Shown: positions 8,904 to 20,574, counted from the first letter of the stretch. The stretch is DNA of 64,000 nucleotides from Bradyrhizobium sp. CCGUVB1N3 (GCF_024199925.1 NZ_JANADR010000001.1:3658001-3722000), one strand, 5' to 3'. Notes: a model not told the origin generated them from the letters alone. Numbers and translations are program-made.

Positions 8904-9077
8904 GCGAACAGGATTCTCCGATGCCCGGAAAATCCGCTGCTTCTGTTATCGAAACCTGAAAAGCGCAGCGCGATTCGCCTCAAACTGCGCCGATTTACGT
9001 AGTCCTACGGTGCTCGCGATCATCTGATCGCTAACGGCGGGTTAGCGCGTCGAGGGGGGATCGGCCCGCACGAGGCC

Positions 9078-10445
<1,368 letters not shown>

Positions 10446-10632
10446 CGTATCGAAGTTCCATGCGTTGCCTCCCGGCTGCGGCGGGGGCGTGCCTTACAAA
10501 AAGCTCGAAAACAACCCCATGCAAAGTAGAACGGCCCCGCCGGCTGGACGCTCAGGCCGCGCCCAGGACATCTGACACGTCAGGCAAAACAGGAGCGCGA
10601 TCCTACGCTCGCGCTGACCGTTTCGCGGGGGC

Positions 10633-11652
10633 TTACCGCGGCCGGCTGCGCTCGATGATCTCGGCCGCGCCCCTGGTCAGCAGGTCGAGCCCGACGGCGC
10701 GGCCGAGCTCGCGCGGACGGTTTGCGGGACCAGCGCGCGAAGCTTCGATGATGGTGTCGCCGGAGAGATCGAGCACCGATGCGGTGAGCGACATCTGATC
10801 ACCATCAATCGTCGAGAACCCCGCCACCGGCGAATTGCAGTGGCCGTTGAGGACCCACAGCACCTCGCGCTCGGCATCCGCGCAGGCATGCGCGGCTGGA
10901 TCATCGATCAATGAGAGAATACGCCGTGTCTGCCAGTCCTGCGCTGCGCATTCGACGGCGACGATCCCCTGCCCCGCCGCGGGCAACATCTCGGCCGCCG
11001 AGAATTCGTAAGCGATGCGGCTCGCAAGACCGACGCGATCGAGCCCCGAACGCGCCATGATCAGCGCATCGGCCGGACCGACCGCGCCGCCATCCGGCAG
11101 CCGCTGCAACTCGCGGTTATCGAGCTTGCGCACGCGCGTGTCGGCGGCACCGCGGAAGTGGATCACCTCGGCGTCCGGAAACAGCCGCCGCACATAGGCC
11201 GCGCGCCGCACCGCATTGGTGCCGATCTTGAAACCCTTGCCGCGCGACTGCCTGAACGCATCGAGCGAAACGCCGTCACGCAGCACCAGCGCATCGCTGG
11301 GCGGATCGCGCGACAGCGTGGCACCGATCACGAGGCCAGGGGTATCCTCATTGCCGGGCATGTCCTTCAGGGAATGCATCGCCGCCTGCAACTCGCCCGA
11401 CAGCACGGCAGCGCGGATCTGCGCGACGAAGGCGCCGCCCTTGCCGCCATGTGGCAGGAGCTTGCTGGTCTGGTCGAGGTCGCCCGTGGTGTCGAACTTG
11501 ACGATCTCGACGTCGATGTCGGGCACGGCGGCGGTCAGGCGGCGCGCGATCTCTTCCGTCTGTGCCAGCGCCATCGCGCTCTTGCGCGTGCCGATCCGCA
11601 ATCGAATAGCCAAGCCCTGTGCTCCCTCTGGCGCGCTCTCTTGTTTAGGCAT
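10633..11652 (-). CDS. hemC: Hydroxymethylbilane synthase (porphobilinogen deaminase)
   Basis: This 339-residue protein has LRIGTRKSAMALAQTEEIAR at the start of domain 1, the catalytic Asp in MHSLKDMPG, the Arg cluster VRRAAYVRRLFPDAEV, and the dipyrromethane-cofactor Cys in NGHCNSPVAGFS. It polymerises four porphobilinogens into hydroxymethylbilane. It is slightly longer than the usual 310 residues because of an N-terminal extension (MPKQESAPEGAQG). The short space from the hemE stop holds no gene. Confidence 0.96.
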   Translation of the reverse strand: MPKQESAPEGAQGLAIRLRIGTRKSAMALAQTEEIARRLTAAVPDIDVEIVKFDTTGDLDQTSKLLPHGGKGGAFVAQIRAAVLSGELQAAMHSLKDMPGNEDTPGLVIGATLSRDPPSDALVLRDGVSLDAFRQSRGKGFKIGTNAVRRAAYVRRLFPDAEVIHFRGAADTRVRKLDNRELQRLPDGGAVGPADALIMARSGLDRVGLASRIAYEFSAAEMLPAAGQGIVAVECAAQDWQTRRILSLIDDPAAHACADAEREVLWVLNGHCNSPVAGFSTIDGDQMSLTASVLDLSGDTIIEASRAGPANRPRELGRAVGLDLLTRGAAEIIERSRPR

Positions 11653-11714
11653 GATCTTCTCGGAAAACCGCTACACACTTTGCGCTAGCGCGGCCCTCCG
11701 CGTCCGGATCACGC

Positions 11715-13343
11715 CTACCGCGCATCCTCCAATATCATGTCGGAGGCCTTTTCGGCGATCATGATGATCGGCGCATTGGTATTGCCCGACACGAGATCAG
11801 GCATGATCGATCCGTCGACCACGCGCAAGCCCTCGATGCCTCTCACCTTGAGCCGCTGATCGACCACCGCGAGCGCGTCATTGCCCATACGGCAGGTCGA
11901 GGTCGGATGATAGATGGTGCTGCCGCGCTGGCGGCAAAATTCCAGGAGCTCCGCATCGGTCGCGACCTTGAGGCCGGGATCGACCTCCTCGACCACAAAG
12001 GGCTTGAGCGCCGGCGCATGCAATATCTTGCGCAGGATCTTCAGGCCCTCGACGTTGGTGCTGCGGTCGGTCTCGGTCGACATGTAGTTGATGCGGATTT
12101 CCGGCGGCACCGTCGGGTCCGCGCTCTTGATCCGTAGCGTGCCGCGGCTTTCGGGGCGGAGCTGGCACACCGACGCGGTGAAGCCGGAAAAATCGTGCAG
12201 CTTCTCGCCCATCTTGTCGGTCGAGAACGGCAGAAAGTGCACCTGGATGTCCGGCGTGGCGAGACGCGGACTGGTCTTGAAGAAGGCGGCCGCCGTGCCC
12301 GCCGCGATCGTCAGCCAGCCCTGGCGGAATAGTGCATAGCGTATTCCAGCCAGCGTGCGTCGGATCGGATGGTTGATGGCGTCGTTGAGCGTGATCGGCT
12401 GCGAGCAGCGCATCACGATGCGGACCTGCATGTGATCCTGGAGATCGTGGCCAACGCCCGGCGCGTCGAGCACGACTTCGATGCCATGCTTGCGCAGGAG
12501 GTCGGCCGGGCCGACGCCGGAGAGCTGCAAGAGCTGCGGGGAGTTGTAGGCGCCGCTCGAGACCAGCACCTCCTTGCGCGCCCGCGCGCGGCGCAAGGCC
12601 GAACCTTGGCGATATTCGACGCCGACGGCGCGGCGGCCCTCGAACAGGATGCGTTGGCCCAACGCCAAGGTTTCGATCCTCAGATTGCTGCGGCTCTTGG
12701 CGGGACCGAGATAGGCGACCGCGGTGGACGCACGGCGACCCTTGCGCGTGGTGGTCTGGAACAGGCCGACGCCTTCCTGCGAGGCGCCGTTGAAGTCGGG
12801 ATTGTAGGGCAGGCCTGCCTCGACCCCCGCCTTGATGAAGGCCTTCGACAGGGGATCGGAGAGGATCAGGTCGGAGACCGGCAACGGTCCGCCGGTGCCG
12901 TGAAACTGATCGGCGCCGCGCGCCTGGTTCTCGGCCTTCTTGAAATAGGGCAGCACGTCGTCATGGCCCCAGCCGGCGTTGCCGAGCTGGCGCCAGCGGT
13001 CGTAATCCTCGTGCTGGCCGCGAACGTAGAGCAGGCCGTTGATCGAGCTCGAGCCGCCCAGTGTCTTGCCGCGTGGCTGGAACACCTGCCGCCCGTTGAG
13101 CTCGGGCTCCGGCTCGGTCTGGTACATCCAGTTGACGCTCTTCTCCTTGAACAGCCGACCATAGCCGAGCGGCACGTGGATCCAGATGTTGGAATCCTTC
13201 GGGCCGGCTTCGAGCAGCAGCACCGAATGCCTGCCGTTCGCCGACAATCGGTTGGCGAGCACGCAGCCGGCCGAGCCGGCGCCGACGATGACGTAGTCGA
13301 ATTCGGGATCGTTTGAATGAGCGGATGGCAGTGGGGCGGTCAT
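11715..13343 (-). CDS. GMC-family FAD oxidoreductase (choline/alcohol dehydrogenase-like)
   Basis: This 542-residue protein has the dinucleotide fold FDYVIVGAGSAGCVLANRL, the GMC signatures GGSSSINGLLYVRG and SSGAYNSPQLLQLSGVGP, and the C-terminal active-site segments TIYHPTSTCRMG (His) and MPDLVSGNTNAP (Asn). It should oxidise a primary alcohol using FAD. The substrate is not determinable, because choline, polyethylene glycol and aliphatic alcohol dehydrogenases look alike. The start at 13343 follows GAAGAAG. The longer frame has an unlikely Asn-rich leader. The TetR gene lies 63 bp upstream on the same strand. Confidence 0.88.
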   Translation of the reverse strand: MTAPLPSAHSNDPEFDYVIVGAGSAGCVLANRLSANGRHSVLLLEAGPKDSNIWIHVPLGYGRLFKEKSVNWMYQTEPEPELNGRQVFQPRGKTLGGSSSINGLLYVRGQHEDYDRWRQLGNAGWGHDDVLPYFKKAENQARGADQFHGTGGPLPVSDLILSDPLSKAFIKAGVEAGLPYNPDFNGASQEGVGLFQTTTRKGRRASTAVAYLGPAKSRSNLRIETLALGQRILFEGRRAVGVEYRQGSALRRARARKEVLVSSGAYNSPQLLQLSGVGPADLLRKHGIEVVLDAPGVGHDLQDHMQVRIVMRCSQPITLNDAINHPIRRTLAGIRYALFRQGWLTIAAGTAAAFFKTSPRLATPDIQVHFLPFSTDKMGEKLHDFSGFTASVCQLRPESRGTLRIKSADPTVPPEIRINYMSTETDRSTNVEGLKILRKILHAPALKPFVVEEVDPGLKVATDAELLEFCRQRGSTIYHPTSTCRMGNDALAVVDQRLKVRGIEGLRVVDGSIMPDLVSGNTNAPIIMIAEKASDMILEDAR

Positions 13344-13406
13344 GCTTCTTCGGTTCTTATTGTTGTTGTAGGCGTTTCGGATCGAAGGTCCATAGCACAC
13401 TCATGG

Positions 13407-13991
13407 TCACAGACGCAGCGCCTCGATCAGCGACTTGAACGCGCGGGCATATTCGGCGCCCGCTTTGGCGATGTCGGCACGACCGGCACACGCCACCGCG
13501 GCCTCCGTCACCGCGCCCAGCAACAGCCGCGCCAGTGGCTCGATCGGTTGCCGCGCGATCAGACCCGCGTCCATCGCGGCCGCAAGCGCACGCGGCATCT
13601 TGCCGCCAAAATGCTGCGCGTCGATTTCGCGCCAGCGTTCCCAGCCGAGCACGGCCGGGCCGTCGCGCAGGATGACCTGGCCGGTCGGGCCCTTGGCGGT
13701 CGCGGCGAAATAGTGCTGCGTGCCGGCAACCATCGCGGCAAGCACATCCTTCTCGGCACGAACGGCGCGGTCGATCTCGGCGACGAGGTCGTGCGAGACC
13801 TGGTCGAACACCGCGGCGAATACCGCCTCCTTGGTCTTGAAGTGATGATAGACCGCGCCCTTGGCGACGCGGGCGCCGTCGGCGATGTCGTCCATGGTCG
13901 TGGCGACAAAGCCCTGCGTCCCGAACAGGCGGCGCGCCGCCGTCAAGATCGCCTCTGTGGTCGCGGCCCGCCGCTCCGCCTGCTTTGCCAT
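13407..13991 (-). CDS. TetR-family transcriptional regulator
   Basis: This 194-residue protein has an N-terminal TetR helix-turn-helix (AILTAARRLFGTQGFVATTM, then RVAKGAVYHHFKTKEAVFAAVF). The C-terminal ligand domain is long and Ala-rich (TQHYFAATAKGPTGQVILRDGP, a TetR_C form seen in Rhizobiales). It probably represses itself and the divergent NTF2-like gene through the palindrome at 14192-14221. It could also control the adjacent GMC oxidoreductase gene. Confidence 0.92.
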   Translation of the reverse strand: MAKQAERRAATTEAILTAARRLFGTQGFVATTMDDIADGARVAKGAVYHHFKTKEAVFAAVFDQVSHDLVAEIDRAVRAEKDVLAAMVAGTQHYFAATAKGPTGQVILRDGPAVLGWERWREIDAQHFGGKMPRALAAAMDAGLIARQPIEPLARLLLGAVTEAAVACAGRADIAKAGAEYARAFKSLIEALRL

Positions 13992-14024
13992 TTAGTCGCC
14001 TTTGGTCTTGCCACGTCAGAAGCC

Positions 14025-14127
14025 CCTCATGGTGAGGAGCGCGGAACGCGCGTCTCGAACCATGAAGGCCCGGATCTCACCCGTGGCCATCCTTCGAGAC
14101 GCGCGTTCCGCGCTCCTCAGGATGAGG
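14025..14127. repeat. Dispersed long inverted repeat
   Basis: The left arm CCTCATGGTGAGGAGCGCGG continues to CGCGTCTCGAACCATG. The right arm is its near-complement, running from CCTTCGAGACGCGCGTTCCG to CAGGATGAGG. The arms are about 40 bases each. The element lies just behind the TetR start. It is of the dispersed Bradyrhizobium type and is distinct from the operator downstream. Confidence 0.65.
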
Positions 14128-14180
14128 CAAGGAGTGCGTATGACGCAGTAGAACTAGTCGAATTCCGCTGCTGCGGCCAG

Positions 14181-14209
14181 TTGACTTTTCGACTGACGGT
14201 CGGTATTTA
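14181..14209 (+). promoter_or_regulatory. Promoter of the NTF2-like gene
   Basis: TTGACT at 14181-14186 and TATTTA at 14204-14209 are separated by 17 bp, a near-consensus sigma-70-type promoter pointing at the gene at 14247. The -10 box lies inside the operator palindrome, which explains how the repressor would act. Confidence 0.65.
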
Positions 14210-14221
14210 CCGACCATCAGT
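14192..14221. promoter_or_regulatory. Palindromic operator, probably for the adjacent TetR regulator
   Basis: The arms ACTGACGGTCGGTA and TACCGACCATCAGT are inverted with a single mismatch and a 2-bp centre, 30 bp in all. It lies between the divergent TetR gene and the NTF2-like gene and covers the -10 region. ACCGACCNNNNGTCGGT-like sites are common TetR targets. That the neighbouring protein binds it is an inference. Confidence 0.75.
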
Positions 14222-14246
14222 CGGTTTCTAATCATGAGGTGCTGCC

Positions 14247-14612
14247 ATGCCAAGCCGTGAGATTGTCGAAGCATTTGCGAAGCACCTGGAGGACGGCGAC
14301 TTCGTCGGGGCGATCGAGCGGTTTTACGCAGCCGACGCCGCCACCTACGAAAACCAGGCCGAGCCCATGGTTGGCCGTGACAAGCTCGCGGCGAAGGAGC
14401 GCGGCGTGCTGGCTGCCTTCAAGAAGGTCAAGGCCGTGCGCCTCGGTCCAAGCCTGATCGCCGGAGACAATGTCGCCACGCGCTGGAAATTTGCCTTCAC
14501 CAATGCCGAAGGCGTCACGCGCACGCTGGAGGAGATTGCGTGGCAGACCTGGCGCGGCGATGAGCTGATCGAGGAACGCTTCTTCTACGATCCGAAGCAA
14601 TTGGCGCGGTGA
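14247..14612 (+). CDS. SnoaL/NTF2-like domain protein
   Basis: This is a 121-residue single-domain protein. An N-terminal helix (SREIVEAFAKHLEDGDFVGAI) is followed by the cone-shaped barrel strands, including MVGRDKLAAKERGVLAAF, VATRWKFAFTNAEGVTRTLEEI and ERFFYDP at the end. The family includes isomerases and small-molecule binders, and no catalytic set can be assigned. GAGGTG precedes the ATG. Its promoter carries the TetR-type operator, so it is probably induced by the regulator's ligand. Confidence 0.85.
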   Translation: MPSREIVEAFAKHLEDGDFVGAIERFYAADAATYENQAEPMVGRDKLAAKERGVLAAFKKVKAVRLGPSLIAGDNVATRWKFAFTNAEGVTRTLEEIAWQTWRGDELIEERFFYDPKQLAR

Positions 14613-14787
14613 CGCGGGAACCGGGACCGCCGGCATTTGTATCGATTTATTACCGATACCCGCGGTTCCGTATGCACATCGTGCCGCAGCGATGCCGACG
14701 CGGGCGATAATTCATAGATCGTCAAAGGTTTGCAGCGAATTCTCTGACCTTGAGCCGAAATGAACGGCCAATGCTGCAGGCTCTGCG

Positions 14788-16749
14788 ATGCGGTCCCAAC
14801 TGACGTCCTATCTGGCAAAGCTGTTCGCCGGCGACCTCGCCGCGTTCGGCGGACCCGCAACCGACGACGCCGTCGCCGGCCACATCCGCGCGGAGCAGAT
14901 GTCTCTCGTGCTCGGCTATTCCGTCGGCATCATGCTGGCCAATGCCTGCAATGCCGCCGTGCTTGCCATCGCGCTCTGGCATTCGCCCGACTGGAAGTTC
15001 GCCATGGTATGGGCGATTGCGGTCGCGGGCGCTGCGATCCTGTTCGGCGTGCAATCCCATAGCGCGCGCCGGATCACGAAGCCGCAATTCGTATCCCGTC
15101 GCGCCATGCACCGGCTGGTGCGCAACGCGTTCATCCTCGGCTCCGCCTGGGGCATCGTGCCGGTCGCATTCTTCGCCAACGCTTCCACCGGCGGTCAGCT
15201 CGTCATCACTTGTCTGTGCGCCGGCATGCTGGCCGGTGGTGCGTTCGCCTTCGCCACCATTCCGATTGCGGCCATCGCTTTCACGACTCCCCTCTTCCTC
15301 GGCATCGGGATCTGTCTCGGCAGCGGCGGCGATCCCGCTTATCCGCTGATGGCGGTCCTGGTCGTGGTCTACGGATCCGTGCTGCTGCGCGGCGTGTTCG
15401 TCAATTCCTTCACCTTCATGCGACGCATCATGCGGCAACTCGACGCGGAACGGTCGGTCCGCCAGGATCCGCTGACGCACCTGCCAAATCGTTTCGCGTT
15501 CAATGAGACTCTCGATGCCGCCTTGAAGCGACTGGCCTTGTCCGGCGAGGAGTTCGCCGTGCTGCTGCTCGACCTCGATCGCTTCAAGGAGGTCAACGAC
15601 AAGTTCGGCCATCCGGCCGGCGACGAATTCCTGGTCCAGGTCGCCAGCCGCCTGCAACGCTGCACGCGGGCGGCCGAGCACGTCGCGCGCATCGGCGGAG
15701 ACGAGTTCGCGCTGGTCATGGCCAATCTCACCCGGGCCGAAGACGCGCTCGAGATCGCGGAGCGATTCGTCACGGCCTTCGCCGAGCCGTTCCTGATCGA
15801 GGACCGCGAGATCATCGGCGGCACCAGTGTCGGCATCGTGCTGGCGCCGCGGGACGGCGATACGCAGCTAAATCTTCTCAAGCATGCCGATGCCGCACTC
15901 TATCGCGCCAAGAAGGCCGGCCCCGGCACGATCTGCTTCTTCGAGGCCACCGACGACAAGTCGGCCCGCGACCGCAAGGCGCTGCAATCGGATCTGGAGC
16001 TTGCGGTCGCACGGGACGAGCTGTTCCTGGTCTTTCAGCCGTTCCTCAGTCTCAGGGAGAACCGGATCACCGGCTTCGAGGCTCTGCTGCGCTGGAAGCA
16101 TCCGGTGCGCGGATTGGTGCCGCCCAGCGAGTTCATTCCGATCGCCGAGGAAACCGGCCTCATTCACGAGATCGGCGAATGGGTCATCAGGCGCGCCTGC
16201 GCGACGCTTAAGGACTGGCCGGACCATATCAGGGTCGCGGTGAATTTCTCCGCGGCGCAATTCCACAACACCGGCATTCTCCAGACCATCGTGAGGGCCC
16301 TGGCCGACGCGAACGTCGCGCCCAGCCGGCTGGAGATCGAGATCACCGAATCCATACTGCTGTCGAAATACGGTTCGGCGTCATCGACCCTGAACGCGCT
16401 GCTGCAACTCGGCGTCACGGTGGCGCTGGACGATTTCGGCACCGGATTCTCGTCGCTGACCTATCTGCGCAAGCTGCCGTTCAGCCGCATCAAGATCGAT
16501 CAGTCCTTCATCAGCGACATGCTGGCGCAGCCGGACTGCGCCGCGATCGTGAAGTCGGTGATCGCCCTCGCGCGGGACTTGAACATCGGCGTCGTCGCCG
16601 AAGGCGTCGAGACGGCCGATCAGCTCGAATATCTGCGCCAGACCAATTGCGACGAGGTGCAGGGCTATCTGATCAGTCGTCCCGCCTCGGCGGAGCAGGT
16701 TTTGGCGCTGCTGGACCCGAAGAAGCAGCGGGCGACCTACGCGGCGTAG
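14788..16749 (+). CDS. Membrane GGDEF-EAL c-di-GMP protein
   Basis: This 653-residue protein has about six transmembrane helices in the first 210 residues (e.g. GYSVGIMLANACNAAVLAIA, LMAVLVVVYGSVLL). A GGDEF domain follows with an intact site (RIGGDEFALVMAN) and DPLTHLPNRFAFNE. The EAL domain has the EAL triad in GFEALLRWKHP, the Asp pair in VTVALDDFGTGFSSLTYL, and VVAEGVET. Both active sites look complete, so it could make and degrade c-di-GMP. The last 280 bases of the gene recur in broken form at 18055-18334. Confidence 0.93.
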   Translation: MRSQLTSYLAKLFAGDLAAFGGPATDDAVAGHIRAEQMSLVLGYSVGIMLANACNAAVLAIALWHSPDWKFAMVWAIAVAGAAILFGVQSHSARRITKPQFVSRRAMHRLVRNAFILGSAWGIVPVAFFANASTGGQLVITCLCAGMLAGGAFAFATIPIAAIAFTTPLFLGIGICLGSGGDPAYPLMAVLVVVYGSVLLRGVFVNSFTFMRRIMRQLDAERSVRQDPLTHLPNRFAFNETLDAALKRLALSGEEFAVLLLDLDRFKEVNDKFGHPAGDEFLVQVASRLQRCTRAAEHVARIGGDEFALVMANLTRAEDALEIAERFVTAFAEPFLIEDREIIGGTSVGIVLAPRDGDTQLNLLKHADAALYRAKKAGPGTICFFEATDDKSARDRKALQSDLELAVARDELFLVFQPFLSLRENRITGFEALLRWKHPVRGLVPPSEFIPIAEETGLIHEIGEWVIRRACATLKDWPDHIRVAVNFSAAQFHNTGILQTIVRALADANVAPSRLEIEITESILLSKYGSASSTLNALLQLGVTVALDDFGTGFSSLTYLRKLPFSRIKIDQSFISDMLAQPDCAAIVKSVIALARDLNIGVVAEGVETADQLEYLRQTNCDEVQGYLISRPASAEQVLALLDPKKQRATYAA

Positions 16750-16995
16750 GGCCGGCACTCACAAACGTCAGTCCGAGGGGAAGGCGGAAGCCGCCCCGCT
16801 TCGTCGTCCTCGACGGCTTCGCCCCTCAGCAGAAATTAACGTCGTGCGATCAACATGCCCAACATGTATTCCAAATGGCGTCGTCCTGACCAGTCGCAGC
16901 TCGAATATCGGATGCTGTTTTACGCCTTGCCGGGCCACGAGTGGCGGGTTGATACGATGCTTTCGCTCCTGAACGAACTGCTGGTCCTCGCCGGC

Positions 16996-17820
<825 letters not shown>

Positions 17821-18054
17821 GATGATCTCCTCTTCGCCTTCAATTCGGCGTCCAGCTCCAGGCTGCACTGCGGGGCTCGGCGGTAGTTGAAAGTCGAGCG
17901 CGACCAATGTTCCGCACAAAACGTGATCGAATAAGGCGAACGACCGCGCACACCGTTTTCTTCGCAGACTGTGACCGGAACGGCACATCTACCCGAGCGG
18001 CCCTCGCCGACGAGATCACACCGCGCACTTCCGCCGGCCGCAAGCCGGGTTCCG

Positions 18055-18334
18055 AGGCCAACGTCGCCCCTCACCGGCTGGAGATCGAGATCACCGAATC
18101 CATGCTGCTGTCGAAAATACGGTTCGGCGTCATCGACCCTGAACGCGCTGCTGCAACTCGGCGTCACGGTGGCACTCTCGCGCGGGACTTGAACATCGGC
18201 GTGGTCGCCAAAGGCGTCTGCGCCAGACCAATTGCGACGAGGTCCAGGGCTATCTGATCAGCCGTCCCGCATCAGCCGAGCAGATTTTGGCACTGCTGGA
18301 CCCGAAGAAGCAGCGGGCAACCTACGCGGCGTAG
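18055..18334 (+). pseudogene. Broken copy of the EAL-gene 3' end
   Basis: The segment repeats 16310-16749 of the upstream GGDEF-EAL gene at high identity. It runs from CGGCTGGAGATCGAGATCAC through CTGAACGCGCTGCTGCAACT to the identical ending ACCTACGCGGCGTAG. It has one inserted base (GAAAATACGG for GAAATACGG), a deletion of about 140 bp that removes the DDFGTG region, and a second deletion of about 27 bp after the VVAEGV equivalent. No protein of use can be made. Together with the intact 3' end it forms direct repeats around the Gly-rich gene. Confidence 0.88.
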
Positions 18335-18510
18335 GCTTGCGTTTTCGAATCTCCGTCCTCGTCGTGAGGAGCGCGCCCGCATGTGTGAAAGAGATCATAT
18401 ATGTGTGGATTTGATATTCGGCTTACATTTTCTTTTCCGAAGGCCTAGTCTCGCCGGACGATCGCTGCCGCGCTCTCGGGGGATAGAGGGCAAGCCTGGG
18501 GAATGGTGCC

Positions 18511-19593
18511 ATGCGCTATTTCTTCGAGGACTGTGCGTTGGACACCGACAAGCGCGAGTTGCGGCGCGGGCCCGATATTGTGCCTACGCCGCCGCAGGTT
18601 CTCGATCTGCTCGAATATTTGATCCGCAGCAGGGATCGCGTCGTCAGCAAGGACGATCTCATAAACGCGGTTTGGAATGGTCGGATTGTATCTGACTCGG
18701 CACTAACGACCCGGCTGAACGCCGTCCGACGCGCGATCGGCGACTCCGGCGAGCAACAACGTCTTATCAAGACATTTCCACGAAAGGGTTTTCGTTTCGT
18801 GGGCGCTATACACGATGAGGATCGGTGCCCAGGAACCGCGGTGGTCTCCCTCGCAGAACCGTCAAAGCTTGCCCGCGCGACCGGGAGCGTAGCGGTTTCG
18901 GTCCCAGATCTCTCTGAAAGAGTAGTCGGCAAACGGCGATTCCATGACTGGCTGGGTCACCTCAGAGGTCGTATGAAGCTCGTCGGCGGGGCGCTGGCGT
19001 CGATTGCCACCATCGGTGCAATTGCCGGCGGCCTTATCGGTTATTGGAATGTCTGGAAGACGATCCGTACCGACGTCGTGCAGGAAGCTCAAAAGATTCA
19101 GGAACGACTGACAGTCAAGCCCGCGATCGCGGCTCGTCTCTCTCTCATCGTGTTGCCCTTTGCCAACCTCAACAACGGTGCAGAGCAGGAGCACTTTGCC
19201 GATGCCATCACGACAGATTTGACGACCGATCTCGCGCGAACGCCCGCCACTTTCGTTATTGGACGCGAGACTGCCTTTACCTACAAGAACAAGTCGATTG
19301 ATCTGAAGCAGCTCGGGACGGATCTCGGCATCCGCTGGGCCGTGCACGGCGCGGTGAGACGCAACGGGGACCAGGTGCGGATCAACGTAACGCTAACCGA
19401 TCTTCAGACCGCCCGCGACATCTGGTCAGATCGGTTCGACGGCGACCGGACAAATCTGGCCGTCTTGCAGGATAACATCACGGCGCGGCTTCTCTGCATT
19501 GCGCACCTGCACCTGCGTCAATATGAAGAAGCCATTGAACAGTGTAGCCGCTCGTTGAATATCGGCGCGAATTTTCAAGCCTACGTAAGTTGA
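18511..19593 (+). CDS. Winged-helix/TolB-like membrane regulator, apparently shortened
   Basis: This 360-residue protein has an OmpR-type winged helix in residues 1-100 (VLDLLEYLIRSRDRVVSKDDLINAVW and IKTFPRKGFRFVG). One transmembrane helix follows at about 155-180 (LVGGALASIATIGAIAGGLIG). Then comes a TolB/FlgO-like domain (LSLIVLPFANLNNGAEQEHFADAITTDLTTDL to IWSDRFDGDRTNLAVLQDNI). Family members continue into a long TPR domain and reach 500-600 residues. Here the frame jumps from NITARL straight to one TPR-like unit (CIAHLHLRQYEEAIEQCSRSL) and stops. I read this as an internal deletion plus a lost C-terminus, so function is doubtful. Confidence 0.75.
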   Translation: MRYFFEDCALDTDKRELRRGPDIVPTPPQVLDLLEYLIRSRDRVVSKDDLINAVWNGRIVSDSALTTRLNAVRRAIGDSGEQQRLIKTFPRKGFRFVGAIHDEDRCPGTAVVSLAEPSKLARATGSVAVSVPDLSERVVGKRRFHDWLGHLRGRMKLVGGALASIATIGAIAGGLIGYWNVWKTIRTDVVQEAQKIQERLTVKPAIAARLSLIVLPFANLNNGAEQEHFADAITTDLTTDLARTPATFVIGRETAFTYKNKSIDLKQLGTDLGIRWAVHGAVRRNGDQVRINVTLTDLQTARDIWSDRFDGDRTNLAVLQDNITARLLCIAHLHLRQYEEAIEQCSRSLNIGANFQAYVS

Positions 19594-20574
19594 TTAGATC
19601 GCATCCGCCCGTTGCAGCGTGTCCACCGTGATGGTGCCCCGGGCGCGGGAGACGCAGGCGCAGATCTTCTGGTTCTCCTGCTTCTGATGGTCGCTGAAGA
19701 AGACGTCGCGATGGTCGATCTCGCCCTCGACATCGACGACGTCGATCGCGCAGAGACCGCATTCGCCGCGCTTGCAATCGTACATCACCTCGTGGCCGGC
19801 GGCGTTGAGCACGTCCAGCATGGAGCGTTCGCGCGGGATTTCGAACTCGACGTCCGAACCCTTCAGGCGCACGCGAAACGCTTCCGTCGGCAGCGAGCCG
19901 CTGGAGCCGAATGTCTCATAGCGCAGATCGGAGAGCGGGCGCCCTGCACCGAGCCAGGCATGGCGCGCGGCGTCCAGCATGCGCATGGGGCCGCAGAACA
20001 GCGCCAGCGCGTCCAGCGGCAATGAGGCGAACAGCGCGTCGAGATCGAGCCGCCTTCCCTCGTCGCTGGCGTGGACGACCAGACGGTCGCCCAACAGCGC
20101 GGTGAGATGATCGAGATAGGCGGCATCCCGACGCGAGCGCACCGCATAGTGCAGCGTCACGCCGGCGTCGCGCCGGACCAACGCCTGCGCGGCACCGACG
20201 ATCGGCGTGATACCGATACCGCCGGCGACGAGGCAATAGTGCTTGCGGCTCCAGTCGACCGCGAGCAGCGACGAGGGCAGCGTGACGTCGAGCCGCGCGC
20301 CCGGCTGAAGCGACCACATGTAGCGCGAGCCGCCGCGGGAATCCTCGGCGCGGCGGACGGCGATCCGAAAGCCGCGGGGATCGGCCTCGCCGACCAGCGA
20401 ATAGGACCGCGTCTCCGGCTGGCCGTTGATGGTCACGGCCACGTTGATGTGGCTGCCGACCGGATAGGCGGCGCCGTCGAATCGATCCGGCAGAATCAGG
20501 AACTCGCGGATGCTGGGCGAAAGGTCGCGCGTCTCGACCAGCGTCGCCGGAGTCCAGGTTTCGATGAATCGCAT
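19594..20574 (-). CDS. VanB-like oxygenase reductase (FMN, NAD, 2Fe-2S)
   Basis: This 326-residue protein has the order of phthalate-dioxygenase-reductase enzymes. The flavin domain contains RSYSLVGEADPRGFRIAVRR, the NAD domain contains CLVAGGIGITPIVGAAQALV and ALFCGP, and a C-terminal plant-type ferredoxin domain has YDCKRGECGLCAIDV and the distant fourth Cys in KICACVSR. It would pass electrons from NAD(P)H to the Rieske oxygenase encoded two genes upstream in the same operon. It starts 9 bp after the GntR gene stop. Confidence 0.9.
   Translation of the reverse strand: MRFIETWTPATLVETRDLSPSIREFLILPDRFDGAAYPVGSHINVAVTINGQPETRSYSLVGEADPRGFRIAVRRAEDSRGGSRYMWSLQPGARLDVTLPSSLLAVDWSRKHYCLVAGGIGITPIVGAAQALVRRDAGVTLHYAVRSRRDAAYLDHLTALLGDRLVVHASDEGRRLDLDALFASLPLDALALFCGPMRMLDAARHAWLGAGRPLSDLRYETFGSSGSLPTEAFRVRLKGSDVEFEIPRERSMLDVLNAAGHEVMYDCKRGECGLCAIDVVDVEGEIDHRDVFFSDHQKQENQKICACVSRARGTITVDTLQRADAI

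Noticed and set aside
7203..9002. A 599-residue plus-strand frame opposite the diguanylate cyclase
   Set aside because: The minus-strand protein has PAS and GGEEF motifs. The plus frame has none and arises from GC-rich third positions.
10446..10632. A possible dispersed repeat between hemE and hemC
   Set aside because: The sequence around AAAAAGCTCGAAAACAACCC looks familiar as repeated Bradyrhizobium intergenic DNA, but no second copy is in this window to prove it.
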